A stretch of 10,772 nucleotides of DNA from CAIWHR01 sp040007035 (lineage in GTDB: Bacteria; Pseudomonadota; Gammaproteobacteria; Burkholderiales; Casimicrobiaceae). Below the pieces are notes generated by a model. That model worked only from the letters and a program-made list of their open reading frames with translations, did no database searches and was not told where the DNA came from. Where the stretch lies: assembly GCA_040007035.1 (NCBI GenBank), contig JBDTVU010000117.1, positions 1 to 10,772 on the forward strand, in the 5' to 3' direction. Shown here one piece after another: positions 1 to 5,743 of the stretch. The position numbers were made by a program, and so were the translations under genes. The stretch's first letter is position 1. Each line of letters opens with the position of its first letter.

Positions 1-25
1 AGGCAACGAGGTCGGCGCCGACTGA
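1..25 (+). CDS. C-terminal end of an upstream gene (partial)
   Basis: In the second plus-strand frame the window opens with codons for GNEVGAD followed by TGA at 23-25. It lies 26 bases before the next start, with no promoter in between, so it would be the tail of a co-transcribed upstream gene. Seven residues are too few to identify the product or even to prove that the frame is coding. Confidence 0.3.
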
Positions 26-51
26 CGGCGGCGAATCTCCTGGGGGCTTCG

Positions 52-1032
52 ATGAGCATTCATCGGCATCTCGCCGCGGCGCTGCTGCCGCTTGCGTTGG
101 CGCTTGTCGGCGCACAGCCGCATGTCGCTTGCGCGCAGCAGACGTATTTCGACGTGGCGCGCGGCGGCCATCCGCACGACGTCGCCGCGGCGCCGGCGCC
201 GGGCGGCCCCGTCTATTACACGGCACAGATGACCGGCAAGCTGGGCATCCTCGACCCGGCGTCCGGACGCTACGAGGAGATCGCGCTCGGGCCGCGTTCG
301 GCGCCGCACGGCGTCATCGTCGGTCCCGACGGCGCGGTGTGGATCACCGACGGCGGGCAGAACGCGATCGTCCGCTACGATCCGAAGACGCGCGCGGTCC
401 GCGCGTGGCCGCTGCCGGCCGAGGCCGGCTACGCGAACCTCAACACGCCCACGCTCGATGCGAAGGGCCGGGTGTGGTTTACCGGCCAGAGCGGCTACTA
501 CGGGCGGCTCGACCCGGCGACCGGCGTGGTGGACGTGTGGAAGGCGCCGCGCGGCCGCGGTCCGTACGGCATCGCGACCACGCCCGCCGGCGATGTGTAT
601 TACGCGTCGCTGGCCGGCAACCACATCGCGCGCGTCGACACCGAAACCGGCGTCGCGACGGTGATCGAGCCGCCGACGAAGGATCAGGGCGCGCGCCGCG
701 TCTGGTCCGATTCGCGCGGACGGATCTGGGTCAGCTACTGGAACACCGGCCACGCCGGGATGTACGACCCGGCCACGCGCGGCTGGCGCGAATGGAAGCT
801 GCCCGGCAGCACGCCGCGCGCGTATTCAGTGTGGGTCGACAGCCGCGACAAGGTCTGGCTGACCGACTGGAGCGCCAACGCGATCGTCCGCTTCGATCCG
901 GTCACCGAAAAATTCGACAGCTTTCCGTCGTCGAAGCCGAACGCCAACGTCCGGCAGATGCTCGGGCGGGCCGGTGAGGCGTGGGGCGCCGAATCGGGCA
1001 ACGAGCGGCTGGTGCGGGTGACGGCGCAGTGA
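52..1032 (+). CDS. Exported Vgb-like (virginiamycin B lyase family) beta-propeller protein
   Basis: The 326-residue product starts with a Sec-type signal peptide: basic MSIHRH, a Leu/Ala core at 7-21, and a likely cut after ACA at 26-28. The mature part is made of blade repeats with the pattern D-x-x-G-x-[VI]-W-[FIVL]-[TS] ... [IG]-x-R-[YFVL]-D-P, visible at about 91-111, 136-155, 177-196, 220-240 and 263-283. This is the streptogramin lyase / NHL-like propeller pattern, and the length fits a six- or seven-bladed propeller. True Vgb enzymes, from memory, use a His in a PH-A-I turn and Glu in W-F-T-E strands. Here the late blades read AYSV (257-260) and WLTDW (269-273), so antibiotic lyase activity is doubtful; a periplasmic binding or scaffold role is as likely. 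The ATG at 52 has only a weak G-rich ribosome site (42-46). The gene converges on arfB. Confidence 0.85.
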   Translation: MSIHRHLAAALLPLALALVGAQPHVACAQQTYFDVARGGHPHDVAAAPAPGGPVYYTAQMTGKLGILDPASGRYEEIALGPRSAPHGVIVGPDGAVWITDGGQNAIVRYDPKTRAVRAWPLPAEAGYANLNTPTLDAKGRVWFTGQSGYYGRLDPATGVVDVWKAPRGRGPYGIATTPAGDVYYASLAGNHIARVDTETGVATVIEPPTKDQGARRVWSDSRGRIWVSYWNTGHAGMYDPATRGWREWKLPGSTPRAYSVWVDSRDKVWLTDWSANAIVRFDPVTEKFDSFPSSKPNANVRQMLGRAGEAWGAESGNERLVRVTAQ

Positions 1033-1066
1033 GCAGACGCCCCGCCGGCGGAGATCGGCGCGGCGC

Positions 1067-1465
1067 CTACTCGACGACCCGGCCGCGGCCGGACTTGATC
1101 TTGCCGTGGCGCACCTTGCCGTCGACGCGGCGCCGTTGCGACGCCTTCGTCGGCCGCGTCGCCTTCCGCGCGCGCGGCACCGTCGCTGCGGCGTCGACGA
1201 GCACCTGAAGTCGCGCCAGCGCCTCGTCGCGGTTGCGCTCCTGCGTGCGGTAGCGCTGCGCCTTGATGACGACGACGCCGGTCGCGGTGATGCGGTCGTC
1301 GGCACGGGCCAGCAGGCGGACCTTCACCGCGTCCGGCAGCGACGACGCGCGGATGTCGAAGCGCAGGTGCACGGCGGAGGACACCTTGTTGACGTTCTGC
1401 CCGCCGGCACCTTGCGCGCGGATCGCGGTCCACTCGATTTCGTCGGCGCGGACCACAGCGGTCAT
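1067..1465 (-). CDS. arfB: ArfB (YaeJ) peptidyl-tRNA hydrolase, ribosome rescue factor
   Basis: The 132-residue protein has the class I release-factor GGQ motif in the context GAGGQNVNK (residues 19-27). GGQ is the catalytic loop that hydrolyses peptidyl-tRNA in the ribosomal peptidyl-transferase centre. It lacks the codon-recognition domains of RF1 and RF2. Its C-terminal tail is basic (about 98-130, rich in Lys and Arg, with KVRHGKIKSGRGR at 117-129); in ArfB such a tail enters the empty mRNA channel of ribosomes stalled on transcripts without a stop codon. Length and layout match ArfB well. The ATG at 1465 lies inside the stop of the upstream lpxL-like gene (ATGA overlap), so translation is probably coupled and no separate promoter is seen. 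The gene meets the Vgb-like gene tail to tail with 34 bases between them. Confidence 0.93.
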   Translation of the reverse strand: MTAVVRADEIEWTAIRAQGAGGQNVNKVSSAVHLRFDIRASSLPDAVKVRLLARADDRITATGVVVIKAQRYRTQERNRDEALARLQVLVDAAATVPRARKATRPTKASQRRRVDGKVRHGKIKSGRGRVVE

Positions 1466-2367
1466 GGTGTCGGCGCCGGTGTGCCTTCGGTCGCCGCCGT
1501 GCCGGCGGCCGCGGGCGGTGTCGGCTTCGGGTACTTCCACTTCTTCTGCAGCCACAGCCAGTCGGCGGGGCTGGCGCGGATCTCGCTCTCGAGCGTCGCT
1601 GCGTAGCGCTCGACGATCAGCACGTCCTCGCCGTCCGCGTACGGCGGTTCCGCGAGCACGATGAAACGGATCGAATAGCGGCCGCGGGCGAGCCGCCGCA
1701 TCCGGACGTAGATGACCGGCGCGTCGAGGAAGCGTGCGACCTTGCCGGCGCCGACGAAGAATGCGGTGTCCTGGTGGAGGAAGCGCGTCCAGATCTTGGG
1801 ATGCTCGGGGCGCGGCGTCTGATCGGCGATCAATGCGTACGTTCGCGCCTTGCCGGCACGCGCCATCAGCTCGTAGATGAAATCCTCGCGCGGAATCAGC
1901 GAGCTGCCGAAGCGGGCGCGCGACTTCTGCAGGAATGCATCGATCGACGACACCCGCTGGTGCTGGTAGACGACGTTGATGGGGATGCCGAAATGGACGC
2001 CGGCGGCGAGCAGCAGCCACTCCCAGTTCGCATAGTGGGCGGTCAGCAGCACGACCGACTGGCCGGCGTGCTCGCAGCGCCGGATCACCTCGGGATTCTC
2101 GATGGTGACGCGTTCCTTCAGCGCCTCGGGCTCGGCGCCGTAACCCCAGAACGCCTCCGTCAGCGTGTCCGCCGCATTGCGGTACGACCGGCGGAGGATC
2201 GCGGCGCGCAGGGTGGCGCTCGCCTCGGGAAACGCGTTGGCGATGTCGCGCTCGGTGTACGTGCGACGCCAGCGCAGCACGTAAAAACCGATGACGTAGA
2301 TGATCCATGCGTACGCGTGCAGCAGCGGCAGGGGCGTAAGGGTCAGCGCTTTGAGCAGCAGGTGCAT
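1462..2367 (-). CDS. lpxL: LpxL/HtrB-family lipid A biosynthesis acyltransferase
   Basis: This 301-residue protein belongs to the lysophospholipid/Kdo-lipid A acyltransferase family, which transfers a fatty acyl chain from acyl-ACP to the secondary hydroxyl of a lipid A precursor at the inner membrane. Visible signatures are an N-terminal hydrophobic segment (about 8-31), the catalytic H-x4-E motif in HYANWE (111-116), ADQTP (181-185), the acceptor-side stretch FFVGAGKVARF (203-213), and the family's terminal block PADWLWLQKKWK (267-278). A Pro/Ala/Thr-rich tail (about 280-301) follows and is probably disordered. Which position or chain length is used cannot be read from sequence, so the symbol is family-level; lpxM is possible. 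The ATG at 2367 has no clear Shine-Dalgarno, being preceded by a C-rich stretch. Its stop overlaps the start of arfB by four bases. Confidence 0.88.
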   Translation of the reverse strand: MHLLLKALTLTPLPLLHAYAWIIYVIGFYVLRWRRTYTERDIANAFPEASATLRAAILRRSYRNAADTLTEAFWGYGAEPEALKERVTIENPEVIRRCEHAGQSVVLLTAHYANWEWLLLAAGVHFGIPINVVYQHQRVSSIDAFLQKSRARFGSSLIPREDFIYELMARAGKARTYALIADQTPRPEHPKIWTRFLHQDTAFFVGAGKVARFLDAPVIYVRMRRLARGRYSIRFIVLAEPPYADGEDVLIVERYAATLESEIRASPADWLWLQKKWKYPKPTPPAAAGTAATEGTPAPTP

Positions 2368-2412
2368 CGGCGGGCGGGGGCGGGGGCGCGGTCAAGCGCC
2401 GGTCGGGCGCCG

Positions 2413-2418
2413 AATATA
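2413..2418 (-). promoter_or_regulatory. Possible -10 box for the lpxL-arfB pair
   Basis: Read on the minus strand this is TATATT, an AT-rich patch in very GC-rich DNA, 45 bases before the acyltransferase start. It lies in the divergent gap shared with the cytochrome cluster. No good -35 is seen upstream of it, so the assignment rests on position and base composition. Confidence 0.4.
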
Positions 2419-2483
2419 ACCGACGGCGGCCCGAAAGTCAGGAACGGCGCGCGCGGCCGAGGTGCGGGCGTCGGCGGCGAAGC

Positions 2484-2489
2484 TATAAT
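2484..2489 (+). promoter_or_regulatory. Sigma-70 -10 box (TATAAT) for the SHP-DHC-cytochrome b cluster
   Basis: A perfect consensus TATAAT lies 26 bases upstream of the shp start. No convincing -35 hexamer is found at 16-18 bases spacing, which suggests help from an activator or weak constitutive use. Transcription would start near 2496, inside a small inverted repeat CCGG-TTTT-CCGG (2492-2503). The shp ribosome site GAGGG follows at 2506-2510. Confidence 0.6.
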
Positions 2490-2515
2490 CACCGGTTTTC
2501 CGGCGCGAGGGTCCG

Positions 2516-2938
2516 ATGTCGTTGGCAGCGTTGCGATTGGCGGGAGCGTTGCTCGGTTTTCTTCTGGCGAGCAGCGCGGCGGCCGAATTTCCGGCCGAGA
2601 TGGTGGCCCGGTACGCGGCCGACGCGGCGAAGGCGCAGCCGGGATACGTGCCGTCGGCGGCGGCCGGCCGCGAGTTCTTCCTGCGCCGGTTCGATGTTTC
2701 GGCGGAACTTCCGGGCTGCGCGACGTGCCATACCGAGAACCCGGCGGCGCGCGGCAAGCATGCGATCACCGGCAAGCGGATCGCGCCCCTTGCGCCATCG
2801 GCCAACCTCGACCGCTTCACCGACGGCGCGCATGTCGAAAAATGGTTCAAGCGCAACTGCACCGAAATCGTCGGCCGCGAGTGCACGGCGGCGGAAAAAG
2901 CGAATTTCGTGTCATTCCTGCTGACGGTCCGGCCGTGA
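2516..2938 (+). CDS. shp: Monohaem cytochrome c of the SHP (sphaeroides haem protein, DUF1924) type
   Basis: The 140-residue protein has a Sec signal peptide (hydrophobic 5-20, likely cut after AAA at 21-23) and one haem c site, CATCH at 68-72. SHP is a soluble periplasmic high-spin cytochrome whose distal iron ligand is an Asn that leaves on reduction, letting O2 or NO bind. The likely counterpart here is Asn114 in KRNCTEIVGREC, flanked by Cys115 and Cys123, which are outside the haem motif and could form the unusual disulfide known in this family. Physiological substrates of SHP are not settled. The start ATG has a GAGGG site six bases upstream and a TATAAT promoter. The stop overlaps the GTG of the diheme cytochrome gene (GTGA), and a cytochrome b follows. 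The same three-gene order is known from Rhodobacter and Shewanella, which strengthens the call. Confidence 0.87.
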   Translation: MSLAALRLAGALLGFLLASSAAAEFPAEMVARYAADAAKAQPGYVPSAAAGREFFLRRFDVSAELPGCATCHTENPAARGKHAITGKRIAPLAPSANLDRFTDGAHVEKWFKRNCTEIVGRECTAAEKANFVSFLLTVRP

Positions 2939-3402
2939 GCCGCCGTGCGGAAGTCCTGATGCTTGCCGCCGTCACGCTCGCCATTGCGTCGCGGGCCGAC
3001 GCCGACATCCGCTTGCCGGATGACACGCCGCCGTCCTACCGTACCGAGTGCGGGACGTGCCACGATCCGTTTGCGCCCCAACTGATGCGCAAGGCCGATT
3101 GGAAGCAGGTGGTCGCCGGGCTCGACCGGCACTACGGCGTGAACGCGGCGCTGTCCGCCGACGAGGTTCAGCCGATCGCGGCGTTCCTCGACCGGCGGGG
3201 CGCCGACGATGCGGATGCACGGATGGCGGCAGCCGAGCTGCGGCTGACCGCGACGGAATACTTCCGGCGTCGCCACGCGTCGGTGTCGCGCGCGGCGTGG
3301 GCGCACGCCGACGTCAAGCGTCCTTCCAACTGCGGCGGCTGCCATTTCACGTCGGACCAGGGCGTGTTCGGCCACGACGTCAGCATTCCGGGCGGCCGCT
3401 GA
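2935..3402 (+). CDS. dhc: Diheme cytochrome c (DHC)
   Basis: From the GTG at 2935 the product has 155 residues. It has a signal peptide (core LMLAAVTLAIA at 8-18, likely cut after ADA at 21-23) and two covalent haem sites, CGTCH at 39-43 and CGGCH at 133-137. The long spacing between them and the C-terminal position of the second match the DHC family, which carries electrons between the membrane cytochrome b and SHP in the periplasm. The GTG overlaps the shp stop (GTGA) and the gene ends exactly where the cytochrome b start codon begins, so the three are one translational unit. An ATG at 2959 is an alternative start but would shorten the signal peptide to almost no basic N-region, so GTG is preferred. 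The same reading frame is open far upstream (from 1774), but that part is not coding. Confidence 0.87.
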   Translation: MSRRAEVLMLAAVTLAIASRADADIRLPDDTPPSYRTECGTCHDPFAPQLMRKADWKQVVAGLDRHYGVNAALSADEVQPIAAFLDRRGADDADARMAAAELRLTATEYFRRRHASVSRAAWAHADVKRPSNCGGCHFTSDQGVFGHDVSIPGGR

Positions 3403-4005
3403 GTGCGCGCGGTCCGCGTCTGGGACCTTGCGACGCGGCTCGGCCACTGGCTGCTCGCCGTGTCGTTCGCCGTCGCGTGGCTGACGGCAGAGCGCGAAGC
3501 CTGGCGCCACGTCCACGTCAAGGCGGGCTACGCGATGCTCGCGGTGATCGCGTTCCGCGTCGTCTGGGGCTTCGCCGGCACGCGGCACGCGCGGTTCGCG
3601 GCGTTCGTGTTCCCGTTGCGCGCGGTCGCCGACTATGCGGTGGGGCTCCTCCGGCGTCGCCCACCGCATTACACCGGCCACAACCCGCTCGGCAGCTGGT
3701 CGATCTTCGCGCTGCTCGCCCTCGGTGTCGCCGCCTGTGTCACCGGCGTGATGGATTACGAGGAATGGGGCGGACGGTGGGTCGGCGACGCGCACGAAGC
3801 GCTGTCGATCGCGATGCTGTGGGTCGTCGGCCTGCATCTCGCCGGGGTCGCCGTCAGCAGCGTGGCGCATCGTGAAAACCTCGTGGCGGCGATGGTCACC
3901 GGGCAGAAGGCGGGCGACGCCGGCGAGGCGGTCGGCCCCGGCGAAGGGCGCGGTGGCGCGGTGGCGCTCGTCGCCTGCGTCGCGCTCGCGGTGCTGTTGG
4001 CGTGA
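3403..4005 (+). CDS. Membrane cytochrome b (b561 / Ni-Fe hydrogenase b-subunit type)
   Basis: The 200-residue protein starts at GTG directly after the dhc stop. It shows four hydrophobic segments (about 16-29, 41-58, 99-116, 133-152) plus a short hydrophobic C-terminal run (185-200). Likely haem b ligands are His15 in RLGHW, His36/His38, His131 in GDAHE and His145 in GLHLAG, the pattern of the diheme cytochrome b family that oxidises quinol and passes electrons to periplasmic c-type haems. With SHP and DHC encoded just upstream, the expected route is quinol pool to cytochrome b to DHC to SHP. A Gly/Glu-rich hydrophilic linker (168-185) before the last hydrophobic run is unusual. Which histidines bind haem is a family-based guess. 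Confidence 0.85.
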   Translation: MRAVRVWDLATRLGHWLLAVSFAVAWLTAEREAWRHVHVKAGYAMLAVIAFRVVWGFAGTRHARFAAFVFPLRAVADYAVGLLRRRPPHYTGHNPLGSWSIFALLALGVAACVTGVMDYEEWGGRWVGDAHEALSIAMLWVVGLHLAGVAVSSVAHRENLVAAMVTGQKAGDAGEAVGPGEGRGGAVALVACVALAVLLA

Positions 4006-4066
4006 TGGGTGGGTCCGAAACAGGGGCCCGGGATGAAATGAAACGGGGTATCGTCGCGACCAATGG

Positions 4067-4097
4067 CGACGCGCCGGTTTCGCCGGCGCCTTTGTCG
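4067..4097 (+). terminator. Stable hairpin between cytochrome b and msrA (attenuator or leader structure)
   Basis: GCGCCGG (4071-4077) pairs perfectly with CCGGCGC (4083-4089) around the loop TTTCG. CGAC (4067-4070) can extend the stem with GTCG (4094-4097) across a four-base bulge. Only three T residues (4091-4093) follow the core stem, so it is a weak intrinsic terminator at best. Its 3' arm abuts the msrA ribosome site GAGGAGGAG, so it could also gate msrA translation. No obvious promoter is seen in 4006-4066, apart from a poor TATCGT at 4049-4054. Confidence 0.4.
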
Positions 4098-4109
4098 AGG
4101 AGGAGAGCC

Positions 4110-4787
4110 ATGTTCCGCCGTCTTTCGGGCCGCCTGTCGGCCTTCGTGACCGTAGCGTCAATGACGCTGATCCAGGCCTGCAGCGCCGCCGGCCCGGCGG
4201 TGACGCTTCCGCCACCGGCCATCGACATTCCGGTCGCCGCGACCAGGGGAATGCAGACGGCTGTGTTCGCCGGCGGCTGCTTCTGGGGAGTCGAGGCCGT
4301 GTTCCGACACACGAAAGGCGTCAGCCGCGCAGTGTCGGGCTATGCCGGCGGTGCGGCACCCCTTGCCACCTACACGGCGGTGACGACCGGCACCACCGGC
4401 CATGCCGAGTCGGTCGAGGTGACGTTCGATCCGGCGCAGGTCAGCTACGGGCAACTGCTGCGGATCTTCTTCTCCGTCGCCCACGATCCGACCACGCTCA
4501 ACCGGCAGGGTCCCGACGTCGGCACGCAGTACCGGTCGGCGATCTTCGCCACCGGCGACGAGCAGAAGCGCGTCGCGCGCGCGTACGTCGAGCAACTGGA
4601 CAAGGCCAAGGCGTTCAATCGACCCATCGTCACCGAGGTCGTCGCGCTGCCGGCGTTCTACCCGGCCGAGGACTACCACCAGAATTACCTGGCGCTGCAC
4701 CCGAACGAGCCGTACATCGTCATCAACGACGTGCCGAAGGTCGCCGCCCTCAAGCGCGATTTCCCCGACCTCTACGTCGGCAAGTGA
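4110..4787 (+). CDS. msrA: Exported, probably lipid-anchored peptide methionine sulfoxide reductase A
   Basis: The 225-residue product reduces methionine-S-sulfoxide in proteins. The catalytic cysteine is Cys57 in GCFWGVE (56-62); other MsrA signatures are GHAESVEVTFDP (97-108), PDVGTQYRSAIF (135-146) and AEDYHQNYL (186-194). The N-terminus is a signal sequence (MFRRLSGR then hydrophobic 11-21) ending at LIQAC with Cys24. This resembles a lipobox, although Gln before Ala is uncommon there, so the enzyme should act in the periplasm. The only cysteines are 24 and 57: the C-terminal resolving cysteines of E. coli-type MsrA are missing. I chose ATG 4110 because of its strong GAGGAGGAG site (4097-4105). 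In-frame starts at 4002 and 4005 overlap the cytochrome b stop, but the intervening codons (GGG, ACA, AGG, AGA) are unlike the gene's usage. It probably shares the cytochrome transcript. Confidence 0.93.
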   Translation: MFRRLSGRLSAFVTVASMTLIQACSAAGPAVTLPPPAIDIPVAATRGMQTAVFAGGCFWGVEAVFRHTKGVSRAVSGYAGGAAPLATYTAVTTGTTGHAESVEVTFDPAQVSYGQLLRIFFSVAHDPTTLNRQGPDVGTQYRSAIFATGDEQKRVARAYVEQLDKAKAFNRPIVTEVVALPAFYPAEDYHQNYLALHPNEPYIVINDVPKVAALKRDFPDLYVGK

Positions 4788-4824
4788 CGTCCGGCGCGGG
4801 CGGCGGTTGCCGCGTGCGCGCCGT

Positions 4825-5004
4825 TCAGTTCTTCGCCCGGACGACGACCGCCTTGAGCCGATGCTTTTTCATCGGGCTTCTCCTGGAGAGGTGGAAATCG
4901 TCTTCGTCGGTCCACTCGTCGTCGTCGGTCCACTTCGACGGCTGGCCCTCGGTGCGCGCATCGCGCACGCGGCGAGCCGGTACAGGACGAATTGTAGTGC
5001 GCAT
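4825..5004 (-). CDS. Possible small protein, function unknown
   Basis: An open frame of 59 residues from ATG 5004 (68 from GTG 5031) converges on msrA. I do not recognise it. Codons from about 4965 downward look like the local coding style. The product has an Arg-rich start, an acidic tandem repeat WTDDDE-WTDEDD encoded by an 18-bp direct repeat, and a basic end, MKKHRLKAVVVRAKN. There is an internal ATG at 4872 with an excellent AGGAG (4880-4884) seven bases before it, which would yield that 15-residue basic peptide alone. A promoter-like pair lies at 4991-5021; if real, transcription begins near 4984, and only GTG 4965 or ATG 4872 could be the start. The boundaries are therefore unsure, and the whole could be non-coding. 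Confidence 0.35.
   Translation of the reverse strand: MRTTIRPVPARRVRDARTEGQPSKWTDDDEWTDEDDFHLSRRSPMKKHRLKAVVVRAKN
4905..4934. repeat. 12-bp direct repeat at 18-bp spacing
   Basis: CGTCGGTCCACT occurs at 4905-4916 and again at 4923-4934. In the minus-strand open frame the 18-bp period encodes two successive copies of a WTDxDD/E acidic hexapeptide. Keeping the reading frame across the duplication is mild evidence that the small ORF is translated. Confidence 0.6.
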
Positions 5005-5021
5005 CACCGCTGCATTGGCAA
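4991..5021 (-). promoter_or_regulatory. Candidate minus-strand promoter TTGCCA-N19-TACAAT
   Basis: On the minus strand TTGCCA (5016-5021) and TACAAT (4991-4996) each match the sigma-70 consensus at five of six positions. The 19-base spacing is at the long end of the usable range. It faces the small open frame at 4825-5004. Confidence 0.35.
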
Positions 5022-5161
5022 CCGGAATCACGATGCACGCCGGTCATCGAAGATCCGGGACGACCACCGACAACTCCGGCCAGACGAAAGGACGGTGCGG
5101 GCAACGTCGATGAGCTAACATCGAAAGGCTTCGTCATCTACGACAGCCAGACGAGCCCGAA
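5005..5161. other. Non-coding stretch before the pseudopilin gene
   Basis: No convincing gene is seen here on either strand. It holds the inverted repeat described at 5107-5124 and the upstream half of the candidate minus-strand promoter. I could not find a convincing plus-strand promoter for the pseudopilin gene; TAACAT at 5116-5121 is the best -10-like hexamer and lacks a -35. Confidence 0.5.
5107..5124. promoter_or_regulatory. Inverted repeat TCGATG-N6-CATCGA
   Basis: A perfect 6-bp inverted repeat with a six-base spacer (AGCTAA) lies 38 bases before the TTG start of the pseudopilin gene and covers the best -10-like hexamer there. It could be an operator half-site pair or a short hairpin. 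There is no T tract to make it a terminator. Confidence 0.3.
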
Positions 5162-5743
5162 TTGAAAACCTCAGCGACCGACCTGGCGGTGCGCGGCGGG
5201 ACCGTGCCCGAGTGGCGAATCGAAACGGCTGCCGACGCGGCCGTCGCCTTCGACCGCATCGTGCGTGCAGCGCGAAGTCGGCCGGTGCGCGCGCGTTGCA
5301 GCGGCCTCACGATCATCGAGCTTTCGCTCGCGGTCGCCGTGCTCGGCGTGCTCCTCGTGCTTGCCGTTGCCGGATACGAGCGCGCCCGCAACCGCGTTCG
5401 CGTCGCGGAGGCGACATTCGACATCGCCGCGATCAGCATGCAGGTTTCACAATATTCACAGGATAACCGGGCGCTTCCCGGCAGTCTCGGCGACGTCGGG
5501 GAGGGCGGGCGCGTCGACCCGTGGGGACACGCCTATCAGTACGTCAATCACGACGCCAAGGGCAGCCATGGCGATTGGCGGCGCGACAAGAGGATCGTGC
5601 CGATCAATTCCGACTTCGACGTGTTCAGCATGGGCAAGGATGGCGCAAGCCGGCCGCCGTTGACGGCGAAGGTTAGCCGCGACGACATCGTCCGTGCCAA
5701 CAACGGCCGCTTCGTCGGCCTCGCATCGGACTACGATCCGTGA
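5162..5743 (+). CDS. GspG-like type II secretion pseudopilin / type IV prepilin-like protein
   Basis: The protein carries the class III prepilin signature: Gly48, then LTIIEL with Glu at +5 (Glu53), then a hydrophobic helix to about residue 71. A prepilin peptidase would cut after Gly48. The rest follows the GspG plan: an alpha-helical stalk (72-100, ending QYSQDNRALPGSL), DPWGHAYQY (119-127), and SDFDVFSMGKDG (150-161), which matches the calcium-loop region of major pseudopilins. From TTG 5162 the leader is 48 residues, long for the family. GTG 5261 or 5285 would give leaders of 15 or 7 residues, closer to normal, and none has a good ribosome site. No other gsp gene is present, so it is an orphan here. 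Its TGA overlaps the GTG of the c-di-GMP gene, implying coupled synthesis and a shared process such as surface appendage or secretion control. Confidence 0.8.
   Translation: MKTSATDLAVRGGTVPEWRIETAADAAVAFDRIVRAARSRPVRARCSGLTIIELSLAVAVLGVLLVLAVAGYERARNRVRVAEATFDIAAISMQVSQYSQDNRALPGSLGDVGEGGRVDPWGHAYQYVNHDAKGSHGDWRRDKRIVPINSDFDVFSMGKDGASRPPLTAKVSRDDIVRANNGRFVGLASDYDP

Noticed and set aside
1774..2934. Long plus-strand open frame in phase with, and continuous with, the diheme cytochrome gene
   Set aside because: It runs antisense to the lpxL-like gene and then across shp in another frame. It is an open-by-composition artefact of high GC. The cytochrome's signal peptide begins at GTG 2935.
4002..4109. 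Earlier msrA starts at GTG 4002 or ATG 4005 overlapping the cytochrome b stop
   Set aside because: The added codons are unlike local usage, they would bury the signal sequence 36 residues inside, and they cover a hairpin plus the strong ribosome site serving ATG 4110.
2392..4215. 607-residue minus-strand open frame opposite the cytochrome cluster
   Set aside because: Low-complexity Arg/Ala/Pro composition and no recognisable motif. The opposite strand carries three clear cytochromes with CxxCH and His ligands.
4903..4940. CRISPR-like or tandem regulatory repeats
   Set aside because: Only two 12-bp copies at 18-bp spacing. They are better explained as a duplicated codon block in the small open frame.
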